Made by a program: the position numbers and the translations under genes. DNA of 64,000 nt, taken from contig CM050454.1 of the NCBI GenBank assembly GCA_027563935.2, forward strand, positions 21,139,501-21,203,500, in the 5' to 3' direction. Shown piece after piece: positions 1-11,022 of the stretch (position 1 is its first letter; every line of letters begins with the position of its first letter). Below the pieces are notes generated by a model. The model was not told the DNA's origin. It saw nothing but the letters and a program-made list of their open reading frames with translations, and ran no database searches. This stretch comes from Costus lasius (lineage: Eukaryota; Streptophyta; Magnoliopsida; Zingiberales; Costaceae).

Positions 1-939
1 TTCTATTTTTTTCTTTCAACTACACCATTTTGTTTTGGAGTTCTAGGGCAAGAAAAGCTATGTAAAATACCCAAATCATCGCAAAATTTTAAAAATAGAT
101 TATTTTCAAATTCTCCTCCATGATCGCTATGAATTTTTGAAATCATGTAACCTTTTTCATTAGAGACTCTCTTAGTGAATTTTTTTGAAAAACTCAAAAG
201 CCTCATTTTTCTTAGCAAGAAAGTAAACCTAAGTAAATCTAGAAAAATCATCAACAAGAACATAAGCATAAAGTTTACCACCAAGACTAGAAACATTACA
301 TGGTCCAATTAAGTCCATATGAACTAACTCAAGTGGTTTAGATGTAGTTACCTTGTTAATGGAAGAAAAAGAAGCTTTCACTTGCTTACCCTTTTCGCAT
401 GCATCACACAACTTGTTTTTTTGAAATTTGATTTTTGGAATTCCTTTCACAAGTTTCTTTCTTGAAAGCTTTTGAATTAAATCCATGTTAGCATGCCCAA
501 GTCTACGGTGCCATAGCCAAGATAAATCTTCTACACATCCTACGCACTTCACATTAGGGTTAGGCAAAATATTCAAACTAAGTACATAAATATTATCTAT
601 TCTATTTCCAATAAAAGAGACATCATTTGAATATGAATTTTTAATCAAGCATTTTGTTATTTCAAAAGTAATATTGTAACCTTTATCACAAAGTTGAGAC
701 ACACTAAGTAAATTATTGTTTAAACCATCTACTAAAGGAACATTGTCAATAATAGGGTAAGAATTTATACCAATAGTACCAATGCTAATTATCTTACCCT
801 TGGCATTATCACCAAATGTTACCATACCACCTTCTTTACTTGATAGTGTTGCAAATAGATTTATGTCTCCTGTCATATGCTTTGAGCAACCACTATAAAA
901 AATCCAATCACTTCTATTTCGTTGTAGTTGGTTCTCCAC
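1..939 (-). pseudogene. copia pol fragment: protease, GAG-pre-integrase, integrase N-terminal part
   Basis: The frame entered at 939 holds a copia protease start, FYSGCSKHMTG, then the hydrophobic stretch NNNLLSVSQLCDKGY. GAG-pre-integrase follows with the HHCC pattern (LWHRRLGH, then CDACEKGK), and the integrase opens with HMDLIGP and YVLVDDFSRFT. A frameshift near 230-300 moves the reading into another frame (308 to 3), which keeps HSDHGGEFEN and PKQNGVVERKK of the DDE core. The protease site reads YSG where the family has DSG, so the catalytic Asp is lost. The segment is cut by the window edge. Function is known for the family (polyprotein cleavage and cDNA insertion); this copy cannot work. 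Confidence 0.88.
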
Positions 940-1483
940 CTACAAGAGATGGAAATAAATCTTTAGGTACCCAAATTTCTTTGGGTCCTTGATGGTTAGA
1001 GACTTTAGGAATCCATAATGTATGTTTAGATCCTTTCTTGCTAGAGTAATTATGAATTCTATGTCCATATCTATCACAAAAGAAGCAATGCCCATTAAAG
1101 TATGTAGAAGCATGTGAGCTAGAATGAACACAATTTTTATGAACATGTTTAAGATGTGTGTTATGTCTTTTGACATGAGAGGTAACACCATTATGAATAT
1201 TCTTTTTAGATTTTGAATACAATAAAGACAATTCTTTTCTCAACAATAATAATGAGTCATTTAATGCTTTTGCTTGAGAAACAAGAATGACATTATCATT
1301 TTTTACACTAAGCAAGGTATTATGTAGTTCATCATTTTCTTTGACAAGAGAATCTTTTTCCTTTTTCAATACTTTATGTTTTGTAAGAAGGCTCTTAAAT
1401 TCATCATACAACTCATGAAATGCATTTTCTAGTTCTTCGTAAGAATAATCACATTCATCAAGAGATTTAAAAGTTACCTCATT
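914..1483 (-). pseudogene. copia gag C-terminal part (coiled coil and broken zinc knuckle)
   Basis: A 165-residue reading from 1411 begins with a Lys/Glu/Leu-rich stretch of coiled-coil type (KHKVLKKEKDSLVKENDEL) and ends in a nucleocapsid zinc knuckle followed by the IWVPK-type linker before the protease. The frame continues upstream to about 1483 with an acidic segment. The knuckle reads CFFCDRYGHRIHNY: the last Cys of CX2CX4HX4C is Tyr, so zinc and RNA binding should be lost. The gag frame and the protease frame overlap at 914-939 in different registers. Upstream the gag is interrupted by the Athila-like insertion and resumes at 3465. Confidence 0.8.
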
Positions 1484-3464
1484 GATAGCCCGAAAGGGAA
1501 CACAACAAATCTGGCACGCGTGTACCTTGGACTAATCCTTGGTAACGGCACCAAAAATTTATTGTTAAACCGCAAGTGCACGGGTATACGAAGTAATAAA
1601 AAAAGTATTGAATCCACAGGGACCTACGTTGTCGAATACTAAATAGTTGATTTCTTACTATCTAGGCAAGTCGAGATCGTTAGAATAGCAATCGGTAACT
1701 AAAAGCGGGATTATCAGAGAGAAAAGCTGGGACTAGGGTTTCGTTCACTTAAACTTTTATGACTAGACATGAATAAGGATTTCGTTGATTCAATTTCATC
1801 ATGAAGAAGATATTATCAAAGGATGAACTCAAGGATCACTTTCGTGCATCCGAGCTCTAGAATCTCTAGTGGAGTCTCAAGGATCACTTTCATGCATCCG
1901 AGTCTCGCAACTAGTTTTGCTCGAGGACCTCCAACGTTCCGATCTTTGCTTTTGCACAAGATCTCCACGTTTGACAAATAGACTCGATCTATATATTCAT
2001 GTTATAATCATGGCAATTATTTTACTAGAAAAGATCAAGATGGATCTAACCTAAGGAAGGGATCCTAACATGCAATTCTAGGGTTCCAAATTCTCAAGCA
2101 ATTACCTTTCAGTCTCAAGCGAAAATTCTAAGAACAAAATTAATAACATGAATTTAAAGAGTGTCTAAGCACAAATATCACATGAGCAAAATCATCATGT
2201 TAAGATCAAACTCAACGAAATATTGAAAAAGAGTTATCTAGTCATTGGAAGTTAAGTAAATTACTTCCCCATGTCCCAAAAATAGTTTAAGCTATCATCA
2301 TGAAGGAATTACAACAAATCATGGTTTCAGAGGATCGAAAATTGAAAGACAAGAGGAGTTTTAGAAAATACAGCACGGCTGTGAAGTATTTCACAGCCGT
2401 AATTTGCAAATAGCTTCGGTGAACAGTGTCGGCGATGCTTTGCTCTTCGATTCCTCCTCCAATCGATCTCTTTACGGTCTGAAACTTTTGGTGTGTTGTC
2501 TCCTCCCTATGACGAAGCTTCAGTATGAAAATCGCGGCTGGAGATCGTCTGGATTGAGCGCGGCGGCGAAACCCTCGGCGACGGCGTAGATCAAGATTTC
2601 TCCCTCCACGGTGGATCAAAATTGGGGCTTTCGGTCTCTCTCTAATCCTCCCGTGAAAATCCCTCCTTTTGCTTCTTATGGCATCGAATATAAACTTCTG
2701 GATCGTCCGCAATCATCTCCGCAAGGATCGGGCATGGACATTTACCTGGGAATCGCGTTCAAACACCGGAATACGGCAGTGTAATATCTTACGACACTGC
2801 CGTAAAATCCATCGATTATTCTGTTCTAAAATTGCTGGAACAATATGGCAGCGTAATTTGGTTTACGACAGTGCCGTAAAATCGGCTGAACTCTCTAGTC
2901 GAATTCGTCTGGAAAATACGGCCTGTAAACTGGTTTACAGCAGTGCCGTAATTTCAGGGCAACTTTCTATTCTGAAGACGTCTGGAACATATGGCCCGTA
3001 AACTGGTTTACGGCAGTGCCGTAATTTCAGCGAAGGTCTCTGTTCCGAAAGCGCCCCAAAATACGGCCGTGTAAATTCTTACGGTGGTGCCGTAATTTCG
3101 CGAAAGCCTTCTGTTCGGTAAATTACCAAAATACGGCCGTGATCTCGATAATACGGTAGCCGTGTAAAATATGGTACCTTAAAATCCTTTACGGCACTAC
3201 TGTATTTTGGGTTCTTTGCCTCGATTTACATGAAAATTCTTGGGTGATTTCTTCTTGATGATGAGAACTCTTCCATGTAATTGATTTTTGCTTGAAAATG
3301 CCTAAAATAGTGCCTTTTTGCTTGAAAAACATGAAAAACCAAAATAGAAGTAGACTTTGCAATATTTAATGGATTAAGCATAAAAACAAGTAAAAAGATC
3401 CTCAATTTAGCATGAAAAGGTATCTAAAATGATACAAAATATACTACATATTTTGGTGTCATCA
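1484..3464 (-). mobile_element. Truncated Athila-like gypsy element: 5' LTR, PBS and a stub
   Basis: An LTR spans 1563-3464 (1902 bp): on the minus strand it starts TGATGACACC and ends near GGTTTAACA. Left of it lies a decayed tRNA-Asp primer site (1536-1553) and about 50 bp of internal sequence, after which copia gag resumes. The body and 3' LTR are absent. The LTR has the signatures shared by all Athila-like LTRs here: the CGCAAGTGCACGG block followed by a GAAGTAATAA-type block, the repeated GGATCACTTTCGTGCATCC motif (1833 and 1881), and a palindrome array (about 2760-3215). I could not settle a target duplication, as expected if one end was deleted. The left border at 1484 is approximate. 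Confidence 0.75.
1536..1553 (-). other. Decayed primer-binding site (tRNA-Asp type)
   Basis: The minus strand reads as a diverged copy of the tRNA-Asp complement TGGCGCCGTTGCCGGGGA seen intact at 10999-11016, with several changes. It sits next to the LTR edge at 1563, which fixes the orientation of the fragment as minus. Confidence 0.65.
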
Positions 3465-4024
3465 CCTAATGCCATGAAACATAAGTAAGCTTTTTCTTCT
3501 TGATCATCTTCCGAAGAAGAAGCTTCACTTTCATCCCAATTTGCTAATAATGCTTTTCTCTTCTTTTTATCTTTTACATTTGAAGCCTTCAAAAGTGGAC
3601 ACTATCTCTTAATGTGTCCCGGTTTGTTGCACTCAAAACATGTCAAATCATCCTTTGAGAATTTCTTCTTATTACCCTTTCTCATAAGAAATTTCTTGAA
3701 TCTTTTTGCTAAGAATGCAATCTCTTCTTCATCATTACTTTCATCACTTGAGGGAGCTTGAAGAGTAGCCTTCAATGCAATAGATCTCTTTTTAGACTCT
3801 TTCTCATCTTCAGCATGTGATTTCATTTGAATCTCATGAGTCATAAGAGACCCAATAAGTTGGTCCATGGCTAACTTTGAGAGATCTTTGGCTTCTTGAA
3901 TTGCAATAACCTTTGCCTCCTAAGCTTTAGGAAATGATCTTAATATCTTTCTTACCATATCTTCCTCTTTGAATGGCCTTCCAAGAGAAATGAGACTATT
4001 AGTAATATTAGTAATCCTTGTATA
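3465..4024 (-). pseudogene. copia gag middle part with zinc knuckle
   Basis: The minus strand continues the copia gag from the other side of AT1 (codons before 4024 read as RITNITNSLISLGRPF) through an Ala/Glu/Asp-rich stretch to the knuckle CFECNKPGHIKR, then an acidic segment DESEASSSEDDQEEKAYLCFMAL. There is a stop at the Trp/Ala-rich region near 3920 and another directly after the knuckle, before its last Cys. At 3464 the frame runs into the truncated Athila-like LTR and resumes at 1483. The UBN2-type copia gag family forms the particle coat; this copy is inactive. Confidence 0.8.
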
Positions 4025-5394
4025 TGATAGGGCCCAGACGGGCTGCTACCGCAAGTGCACGGTCTATCGCGTAATAAATAAGATCGAACCCACAGGGACT
4101 AAGGTCAAGTACTAACAAATCAGTCAATCGAAAGCTAGGTTAATGATTAATGGGAGAATGGCTAATGTCCTAGAGCAAGTAATTAAACCAAAACAGATTA
4201 AAATCAAGCAGAGCAATCGGGGTTTTACGATTATGAGAGAGGATTGGGGTTTTAGGTTTCACCACACTGAAGCATGTAGAGATATTAAAACTTGATATTT
4301 TAATTAAGTTTTATCTAAGTTCTCAAGGTAATCCTTCCTATGGTACAGACGCGCTCTCTCTCAAGACACGATCCGGTATCCGTCTTAACCCAAGTCTCCT
4401 ACTCTCGTGGCTTACTAGGGTTAAGGCGAATCCAATGGGATCTGTGAAGGATTAGGGTTCCTCGGGTGATTTCGAGTGCTCTCGCAACACGAAATCATCA
4501 GTCTAGTCTAGGGGTTTCGAGTGTCAAGGTTCACCTCTCAGTCCATCCCTTGACATCTAAAGCATGCATACATATGGCCAGTATGTAAACAAGAATTAAA
4601 ACATCCTAAACATGAATAAGAACAAAGACAAGTGAAGAAATATATAGATCAAACTTTAATATTCAACATTCATACAGTGGGCTACGCCCAAACCCCCAAA
4701 AATAGAGTTACGCTACAGGATTCATCGTGTAATACATCAAATCTCTCATAAAAATTAAATCAAACCAAAGGGAAGGGTAGATCGTCGATGGAAGAAGGCT
4801 GAGCGTGATCTTCCACGTCAGAACGAAGAGAAGAACTCGCCGGAACAGTGTTGTCGCCCAGAAAATCGCCCCAAACCCTAAGGTCTCGCTGTTTTCACTC
4901 GTTCTCCCTTGTTGCTTGACCAAATCTGATGATTTCAGTCCCAAAATGTTCGTGGCTAAGTTGGGAAGGTGCTCTCCAAATTTTGTCCAATTCCCAGCCC
5001 GGAATAGAAAGTTATAGGCAAAATACCGGACGCATGTCATGCTATGCGTAACGATACACGGCCGTGTACGGCTCGGTTAAGTGAATTCTGGCGACTTATG
5101 ATGCACGGCCGTGCATGGATGTACACCCATGGCCGTGTATGATGTAGAGGACTCCGATTGAGCTAAAAATTGGCGTATAGCTCCATCTCATCATTGAAAA
5201 TCGTCTCATACCTTCAGATTCTCCAAATTCCATTGATTTTGAGGCCAAAAACCTATATTTCATTAAAACAGAGGAAAAGTGAAGGTTCTAAAGAATATGA
5301 AGCATTTAAATAAATAAATGAGATAAAACATGCATTTTGCTCTAAAATAATAATAAAATTAGGTGCCGAAATATCATATTTTTACATGTCATCA
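4025..5394 (-). repeat. AT1 3' LTR (1370 bp)
   Basis: Near-identical to 11023-12427. It contains the CGCAAGTGCACGG block at its left end and a perfect 14-bp palindrome TGCACGGCCGTGCA at 5102-5115, part of a short array at about 5050-5150. Confidence 0.92.
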
Positions 5395-6389
5395 AATACA
5401 TCGGACTTAAAGTTTTGCTTGTCCTCAAGAAATTGAATTGTCTAGAATACAATGATGACATGGAATAAGGCATCTCAAAGTAGCTTAAGTAGGTCTAATG
5501 AGGTTAATGGTTAAACACAACAATTCTTCAGGTTATAAAGCAGTATGGAAAGCAAATTAAACCAATTATCATGAATACAATCTATAGAACATGCAAAGTT
5601 ACATAACCAAAAACCTCTACGATGCATCTCACGCACATGATATGATTGATCAAGCTTTCAAAAAGCATAACACTGTGTACTAAGTCATGGGAGAATAGCA
5701 TCAGTACCACATAGTCCCTATGTGGTGCCTTTTTTTTGTGTTTTTAAAGAAATACAGTGCCAAGTGCCAAGCTTTGCTTCGGTACCACTTCGATGCCACT
5801 GTCATTATTGAAAATCATGGGGTTAGTGCCAAGTATGATGAACTTAGGTACCACTATCCCTTTTGCTGGTAAGATGCTAAGAATAGTGCCAAGTGGAGAT
5901 ACAAAGTGCAATGTATAAGAACACTTCAGTACCACTATTTTTATTTCTAATCCCCATGACAAAGTGCACAAATGAAGTAGAGTGAAGAAACAAGAATCAA
6001 GTAATCATGACACAAGAGATGCATACCAAGGCAAAGGTAAAGCAACAAGCATCCTCTTCAAGATTCTATCAATAGAAATTGGATTAATCACATCAATCAA
6101 CTACAGTAAACCAAAGAATCATATATGCAAATCATAACCAGTATAGACCATAGGTAAATAAAAGTCAAGATTCCCATCCCAAGCAATCAAGTAGGCATAG
6201 AACAATGCAATACTAGAAGACAAAGCAAATATCATGAATGAAAAGAGTGGGGTTAGGTAAGACACTATAGATGTTGATACAACTAAGAAAACTAAAACAT
6301 GCAACTGAGAATGTAATAAACTAAAAACAGACAGATGAAAACTAAAAACTAAAATAAACTACTAGAAAAACAGAAAGTTGACCAAGTGA
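5395..6389 (-). other. AT1 3' non-coding region with repeated hairpin blocks
   Basis: No gene seen. Next to the 3' LTR is a decayed form (5413-5434) of the inverted repeat TTTTTGCTTG/CAAGCAAAAA found intact in element C. Between 5750 and 5945 the sequence repeats blocks GGTACCACTAT and ATAGTGCCAAG (for example 5847-5857 and 5883-5893), which also recur in element C. Confidence 0.6.
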
Positions 6390-7628
6390 CGGGTGAAACC
6401 AAAGAAGATCATCCCCAGCATCGACGCAGCCTCGCCTGAAGCTCATGCACAGACTCTAAAATGGAGGACTGTGTTCGTCCTTGGCGCTCAACCTCAGTTT
6501 CGAGGTGGCGAATTCGATTTATTCCTTCATCTGCAGAAAGCTGAGTTTCTTGCTGGGCGTTGCGGACAAACCGGATCATAGTCTCAATGCGGTCGAGCTG
6601 GGTAGAGGGGCGCTGCTCAGAAGGTTGTGGTGGTTCAGTTGCAAGAGGTACGTTTTCATCCTCAACAGCTTTAACTTTCTAGTTCTGCCGCTCACGAATA
6701 GTGGTGCGTGCAGGGTTTGGCAGCGGCAACTTCACATTGCTCCCAGGGAAGATCAAGCTCTAAAGTTCACCTTCCTTCACTATCATCCGCATCGAAACGT
6801 AGGAATCGAGATCAAGTCGGCAGTTGCCCCGGGTTTGCTCCATTTGGTAGGGATGAATCCCTACTGCGCGAGCGATAGGGGTGAGAAGTCCCCGAGAGCT
6901 ATTGCACCCTTCGGTGCTCTTGATACTTTTTGGAGTTGTCGGGCAAAGTGGAAAGCAGTGTTGAGGTGGACTCCATGCAGCATTGCCCAAAGAAATTGAA
7001 GCTCGGATGCTCTGACTAAGCCATTAGACTCTCCTCGTCCAAAGAGGGTATGTGCCATGACACGATGCACATACTTCAGAATAGGGCTCCTGAGGGAGGT
7101 AGCTCTGGCTGTCCTAGTGTCAAAGGGGCAGAAGCAAGTCAGATCAGCTCAGAAGTTGCTTGCTTTGAATTCAGTTGGCGTGAGGCACGTCCCATCAGTA
7201 GGAAAACCATAAATAGAATTCAACTCTGTCAGTGTAAGCACGAACTCAGTGTTGTTGAGTCGAAAAGATAGGTTTCCGTCATCTTCATCGGTATGAATGC
7301 TAGCATGAAGCTCCATGGATGACAAGAATTCCAATACAATGGGAATGTAGGTGAGATAGCAGATCGTAAAGAATTGATCCCAACCGATGCGTTGAAACAA
7401 CCATTGTACATCTTCATAGAAGCCAAGAGTGTTGAGAGTACCATGATCGAGGAATCTGGTGGTGATCACTAGGCGGCGTGCGAGGGCAGTAAGCTTGGCA
7501 AGTTGCTCTGGATCACGGCAGATGATCCCGTATGGTGTAGGTGGCAAGGCAGGTGGCGGATTGGGTTTGCCGGCGGCGTGAGAAGAGGACGCCCCGTGCT
7601 TGGAGATGGGTTGCTTGCATCTAGACAT
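6390..7628 (-). pseudogene. AT1 second ORF, Athila ORF-1 / plant transposon protein-like, decayed
   Basis: A 159-residue open stretch from 7628 contains TRFLDHGTLNTLGFYEDVQWLF, then IPIVLEFLSSM and FRLNNTEFVLTLTELNSIYGFP. Shifted frames continue with HRVMAHTLFGRGESNGLV, ELQFLWAMLHGVHLNTAFHFARQL and GAIALGDFSPL. This order matches, from memory, the protein of unknown role known as Athila ORF-1 or 'putative plant transposon protein'. It parallels the ORF at 24775-23362 in element C block for block. There are at least two frameshifts and several stops. The tail has a weak Glu/Arg-rich coiled-coil character. In complete Athila elements this type of ORF lies downstream of pol; here it follows gag-protease with only a spacer between. 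Confidence 0.7.
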
Positions 7629-8425
7629 CTTAGAGGTGCGGGGAGGCGACGAGAAGGTAGCTGGTGCCGAGTAGGAAGCTTTGGAGGCATCGGCGATGAG
7701 GAAAGACGGTCAGCGGCGGCGGAATCACGGGCGGCGACTGAAGTTAGGGTTGCGGCGGACGGCGTCGTGAGGCATGGATCGGTGCCAGAAATATGGGGGA
7801 AACGGTCGCCAGAAGGTGGGGAAGAGGATGGTGGGTCGCCGGCGGTCGATCGGGCTCCGGAGGTGGTGGATCGGGAAGGCGGCGGCGGTGGCGGCTAGGG
7901 TTTTGTGCACGGGTGTGCACGAGGCTGTGTACGCTCCCCTTTTTATCACTTTTCGTGCACGGTCATGTATGGATACATGGCCCAGCCTGTGCAGCTCTCG
8001 GTCAGATCGATCCAATAAAGTTCACTTATGATGCACGACCGTGCATCGGTGCACGGGCACGCCCGTGTACGTCTCAGTGAAAATCCAGAAAAGCATTCAC
8101 GGCCGTGTGTCTCTTCACGCCCCTGCCCGTGTATCTCTCGGCCTCGCGTTGGGATGAGTTAACCGAGCCGTGCACGGCCGTGCATGGATGCATGGGTGCA
8201 TCCGTGCATGGCTCGGTGATGCCTGAAAAATCCAAAAAAATTCCCATCAGTATGGTACAACTTATAGAGCAAGAATATGAAAGAAAAACTAGAAAATAAC
8301 AATGTCTAAATAGTGAAAATAAATATAAAAGTATGAAAATGAAAAAGAGAGTAAGAGTGCAAAAGAGGTTGGGTTGCCTCCCAACAAGCGCTTCTTTAAG
8401 GTCACTAGCTTGACCATCATAATGC
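7629..8425 (-). other. AT1 inter-ORF spacer: GC-rich block and palindrome array
   Basis: This is where pol would be expected; no RT or integrase motif occurs. 7905-8215 is an array of short palindromes around CACGGCCGTG, including the perfect 14-mer TGCACGGCCGTGCA at 8171-8184, the same motif as in the LTR of this element. 7629-7900 is GC- and CpG-rich and resembles a plant 5' leader more than coding sequence. The ORFs that can be drawn here are by-products of base composition. Confidence 0.65.
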
Positions 8426-10846
8426 TCAAGGTGGGTCTGGAGGTGGAGAGGCTAAGTATGTGGCATGAAGCCTCTGCTTCTGTCGCTGCTCATGAAATGT
8501 ACTTATTAAAATGAGCATGAGATATAACAGTTTTTCTCTAACTGTCCTGATGGAACATGAAACAACAAATTGACACAAGACATAAGAAGTGCCAAAGTCA
8601 ACTAAAATTTTATCCTTAAATGGCTCCAACTCCTTCTTCTTTGAATCGGCTCTTGGGGCATCATCAGTATGCGTCATCATGGCCACTATCTTGTTGCCTT
8701 CTAGATTAGTCGAATCGTCGGGTCTGTCTCCAAAGTGTTCAGGAAAGGTCTCTGGGAAGAGCTCCATCTTGTTTCTTGATTGCGCGGTGCTGTCCCTCAA
8801 CACTCCTCCATTCTCTCTGGAACTTGAAAAATAGAATTGGCCATTAATAATAGGGAAATCAAGCGACATATCGTTCTTATCGATGCAAAAAGTCATTATC
8901 CTCTGTGGAACATCGATTATAGCTTTGATCGTGGTGAGGAATGGTCTGCCCAATATAAGAGGGAAAGTTGGGGTCACGGCTATGTACAGGATCACAAAGT
9001 TTACCGGGATAAATATTCCTTTAAACTGCAGTGGTATATCCTTGGCGATCCCCAGCGGGTAAAGTCTAGAGCCGTTTCCAAACTGCAGAACTTGAGATGT
9101 TGATGTGAGAGATCCCAAGTTTAACTTCTCATAGGTTATAACAGACATTATGCTGACTCCAGAGCCTAAATCCAATAGTGCTCTATCAAATGTAGTGTTC
9201 CCAATCTTGCATGGTATATCAAAACTACCAGGGTCTTCAACTTCGAGAAATAGTTGCTTGTGTATGAGATCTTTAGAGTTCTCAGGAGACATTATTACAG
9301 TTTCAGCATTAAACGCATCAGGAGACTTATGATAAGGCTCCTCTTCCCGGTTGTCAGATTTTTCTTCTTCATCCCCCATATACTCAGCTTCAGATTCTTT
9401 AAATTGCTCAACGCCACTTGTCATAACGACATTGCACTGATCTCTGGGATTTGCTTCAGGTTGAGCTGGAAGCATTCCTAGGGTTCTCAGTAACGAACTG
9501 GTTCGCTGGTCCAGTTCTGTAATCCTACTTTCCATCATTTTCTGGTGGGTTGATACAGAGTCCACTTTCATGTTCAGCTGGCGAATCTGCTCACTCACAG
9601 AGTCATTGTGTTTCATTTGAGTTGCCATGAAGTTTTCCAACATTGACTCTAGCCTGGACTTCTGTGGAGGATCTTGTTGTCTTTGATTGGCTAATAGATA
9701 TTGTATACCAGGAGGCCTAAAATTAGAAGAGAAGTTCTGATTAGAAAAATTAGCAGGAGGAACTTGCCCTTGATTTAACCTGTAGGAGAAATTCGGGTGA
9801 TTTCTCCATCCCGGATTGTATGTGCTCGAGTAGGGGTCGTTCTGGTTCCTAAAATTCCTAATGACATTGACTTGTTCAGAGGGGGCGCTCAAGATGTGGC
9901 AGTTATCAGCAAAATGCCCTATCACACCACAAACATCACAAGTCAAAGAATTAGAAGCAGAGACATTAATAAAATCAATCTTAGAAGAAAGCGAGTCTAC
10001 TTTTGCCATTAAAGAATCGATTGAGTTAGCATCAAACTTCCCTGAGTTTCGAGTGTGCTGGCTCCTCTCTCCTGACCACTGATAATGATTGAGGGCCATG
10101 TCCTCTATCAGTTGCATCGCATCATCATAGTTTTTGTTCATTAATGCCCCACCAGTAGTAGCATCTACAGACAGTCTGGTCTGGTATAGCAATCCACTGT
10201 AGAAGGTGTGGATGATCACCCATTTTTGTAGACCATGGTGCGGGCATATCCTCAATAGTTCTTTGAAATGGTCCCATGCTTCATACAGGGACTCTCCTTC
10301 TCTTTGGGCAAAGTTGGTGATTTGATTCCTGAGCTGGGCGGTCTTGCTTGGTGGGAAGTACTTTGACAGAAAAGCTTGTGATAGCTATTCCCACGTTGTG
10401 ATTGATGCTTGCGGTAAAGACTGCAACCACGCCCTAGCTCGATCCCTGAGAGAAAAAGGGAATAGTCTCAGTTTAATAGCATCAGGATGAGCACCGTTAA
10501 TCTTAAGAGTATCGCAGCATTCCAAAAAGATAGATAAATGGAGGTTAGGATCTTCAGTGGCTGTTCCACTGAATTGGTTCTACTGCACCATCTGTACAAG
10601 TGATGGCTTGATCTCGACGTTGTTAGCTTTGATAGCAGGCCGCGATATGCTCGAGTGCACGCCAGAAATGGTGGGCGCTGCATAATCCTTCAAGGAGGGA
10701 GTGGCTTCCATTGTTTGACTGTAAGAAAAGTTGCCTTCAAGCTTAAGCCTTTTCAGATTTCTTCTGACTAAACGGAAAGTGCGCTCTATCTCCGGATCTT
10801 CAGGTACAAGTTTCCCTGTTCGCGCAGTGTTCCTGGGCATAAACAA
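8426..10846 (-). pseudogene. AT1 gag-protease polyprotein, in frame but with two TAG stops
   Basis: One reading frame runs 2421 nt from the ATG at 10846 to the stop at 8426, broken by TAG codons at 10580-10582 and 10385-10387. The capsid part includes LRICPHHGLQKWVIIHTFYSGL and MALNHYQWSGER. An intact zinc knuckle CDVCGVIGHFADNC follows, then an Asn/Gln-rich linker. The C-terminal retroviral-type aspartic protease shows FDRALLDLGSGVSIM with the catalytic Asp kept, and PLILGRPFLTT downstream. The frame ends without entering RT. Gag forms particles and protease matures it. Both stops fit loss of a CAG codon by C-to-T change, the expected result of deaminated methyl-cytosine in CHG context. Confidence 0.85.
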
Positions 10847-10998
10847 GTACCTAGACTGAAAAGATTAGTAGCACCACACCAATAAAAAAGAAAAACTACA
10901 GCTAAAAACAAAAAGCAAATAAACAAAATAAAAGACAAATAAAATCTAACTAAACCTAGTCTATCGATCTTTTGATCGTGTTAATATTGGCAACCTAG

Positions 10999-11016
10999 TC
11001 CCCGGCAACGGCGCCA
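10999..11016 (-). other. AT1 primer-binding site, tRNA-Asp
   Basis: The minus strand reads TGGCGCCGTTGCCGGGGA, complementary to the 3' end of plant tRNA-Asp including CCA. It lies 6 bp from the LTR edge and shows that minus-strand synthesis was primed as in Athila elements. Confidence 0.92.
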
Positions 11017-11022
11017 AAAACT

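Noticed and set aside
2772..3215. CRISPR-like array
   Set aside because: The units are imperfect inverted repeats without constant direct repeats and unique spacers, in a plant LTR.
6393..7271. Plus-strand ORFs opposite the AT1 second ORF
   Set aside because: Shadow frames of the minus-strand Athila-type ORF, whose motifs are clear.
7503..8299. GC-rich plus-strand ORFs in the AT1 spacer
   Set aside because: Composition effect in the spacer and palindrome array; no recognised domain.
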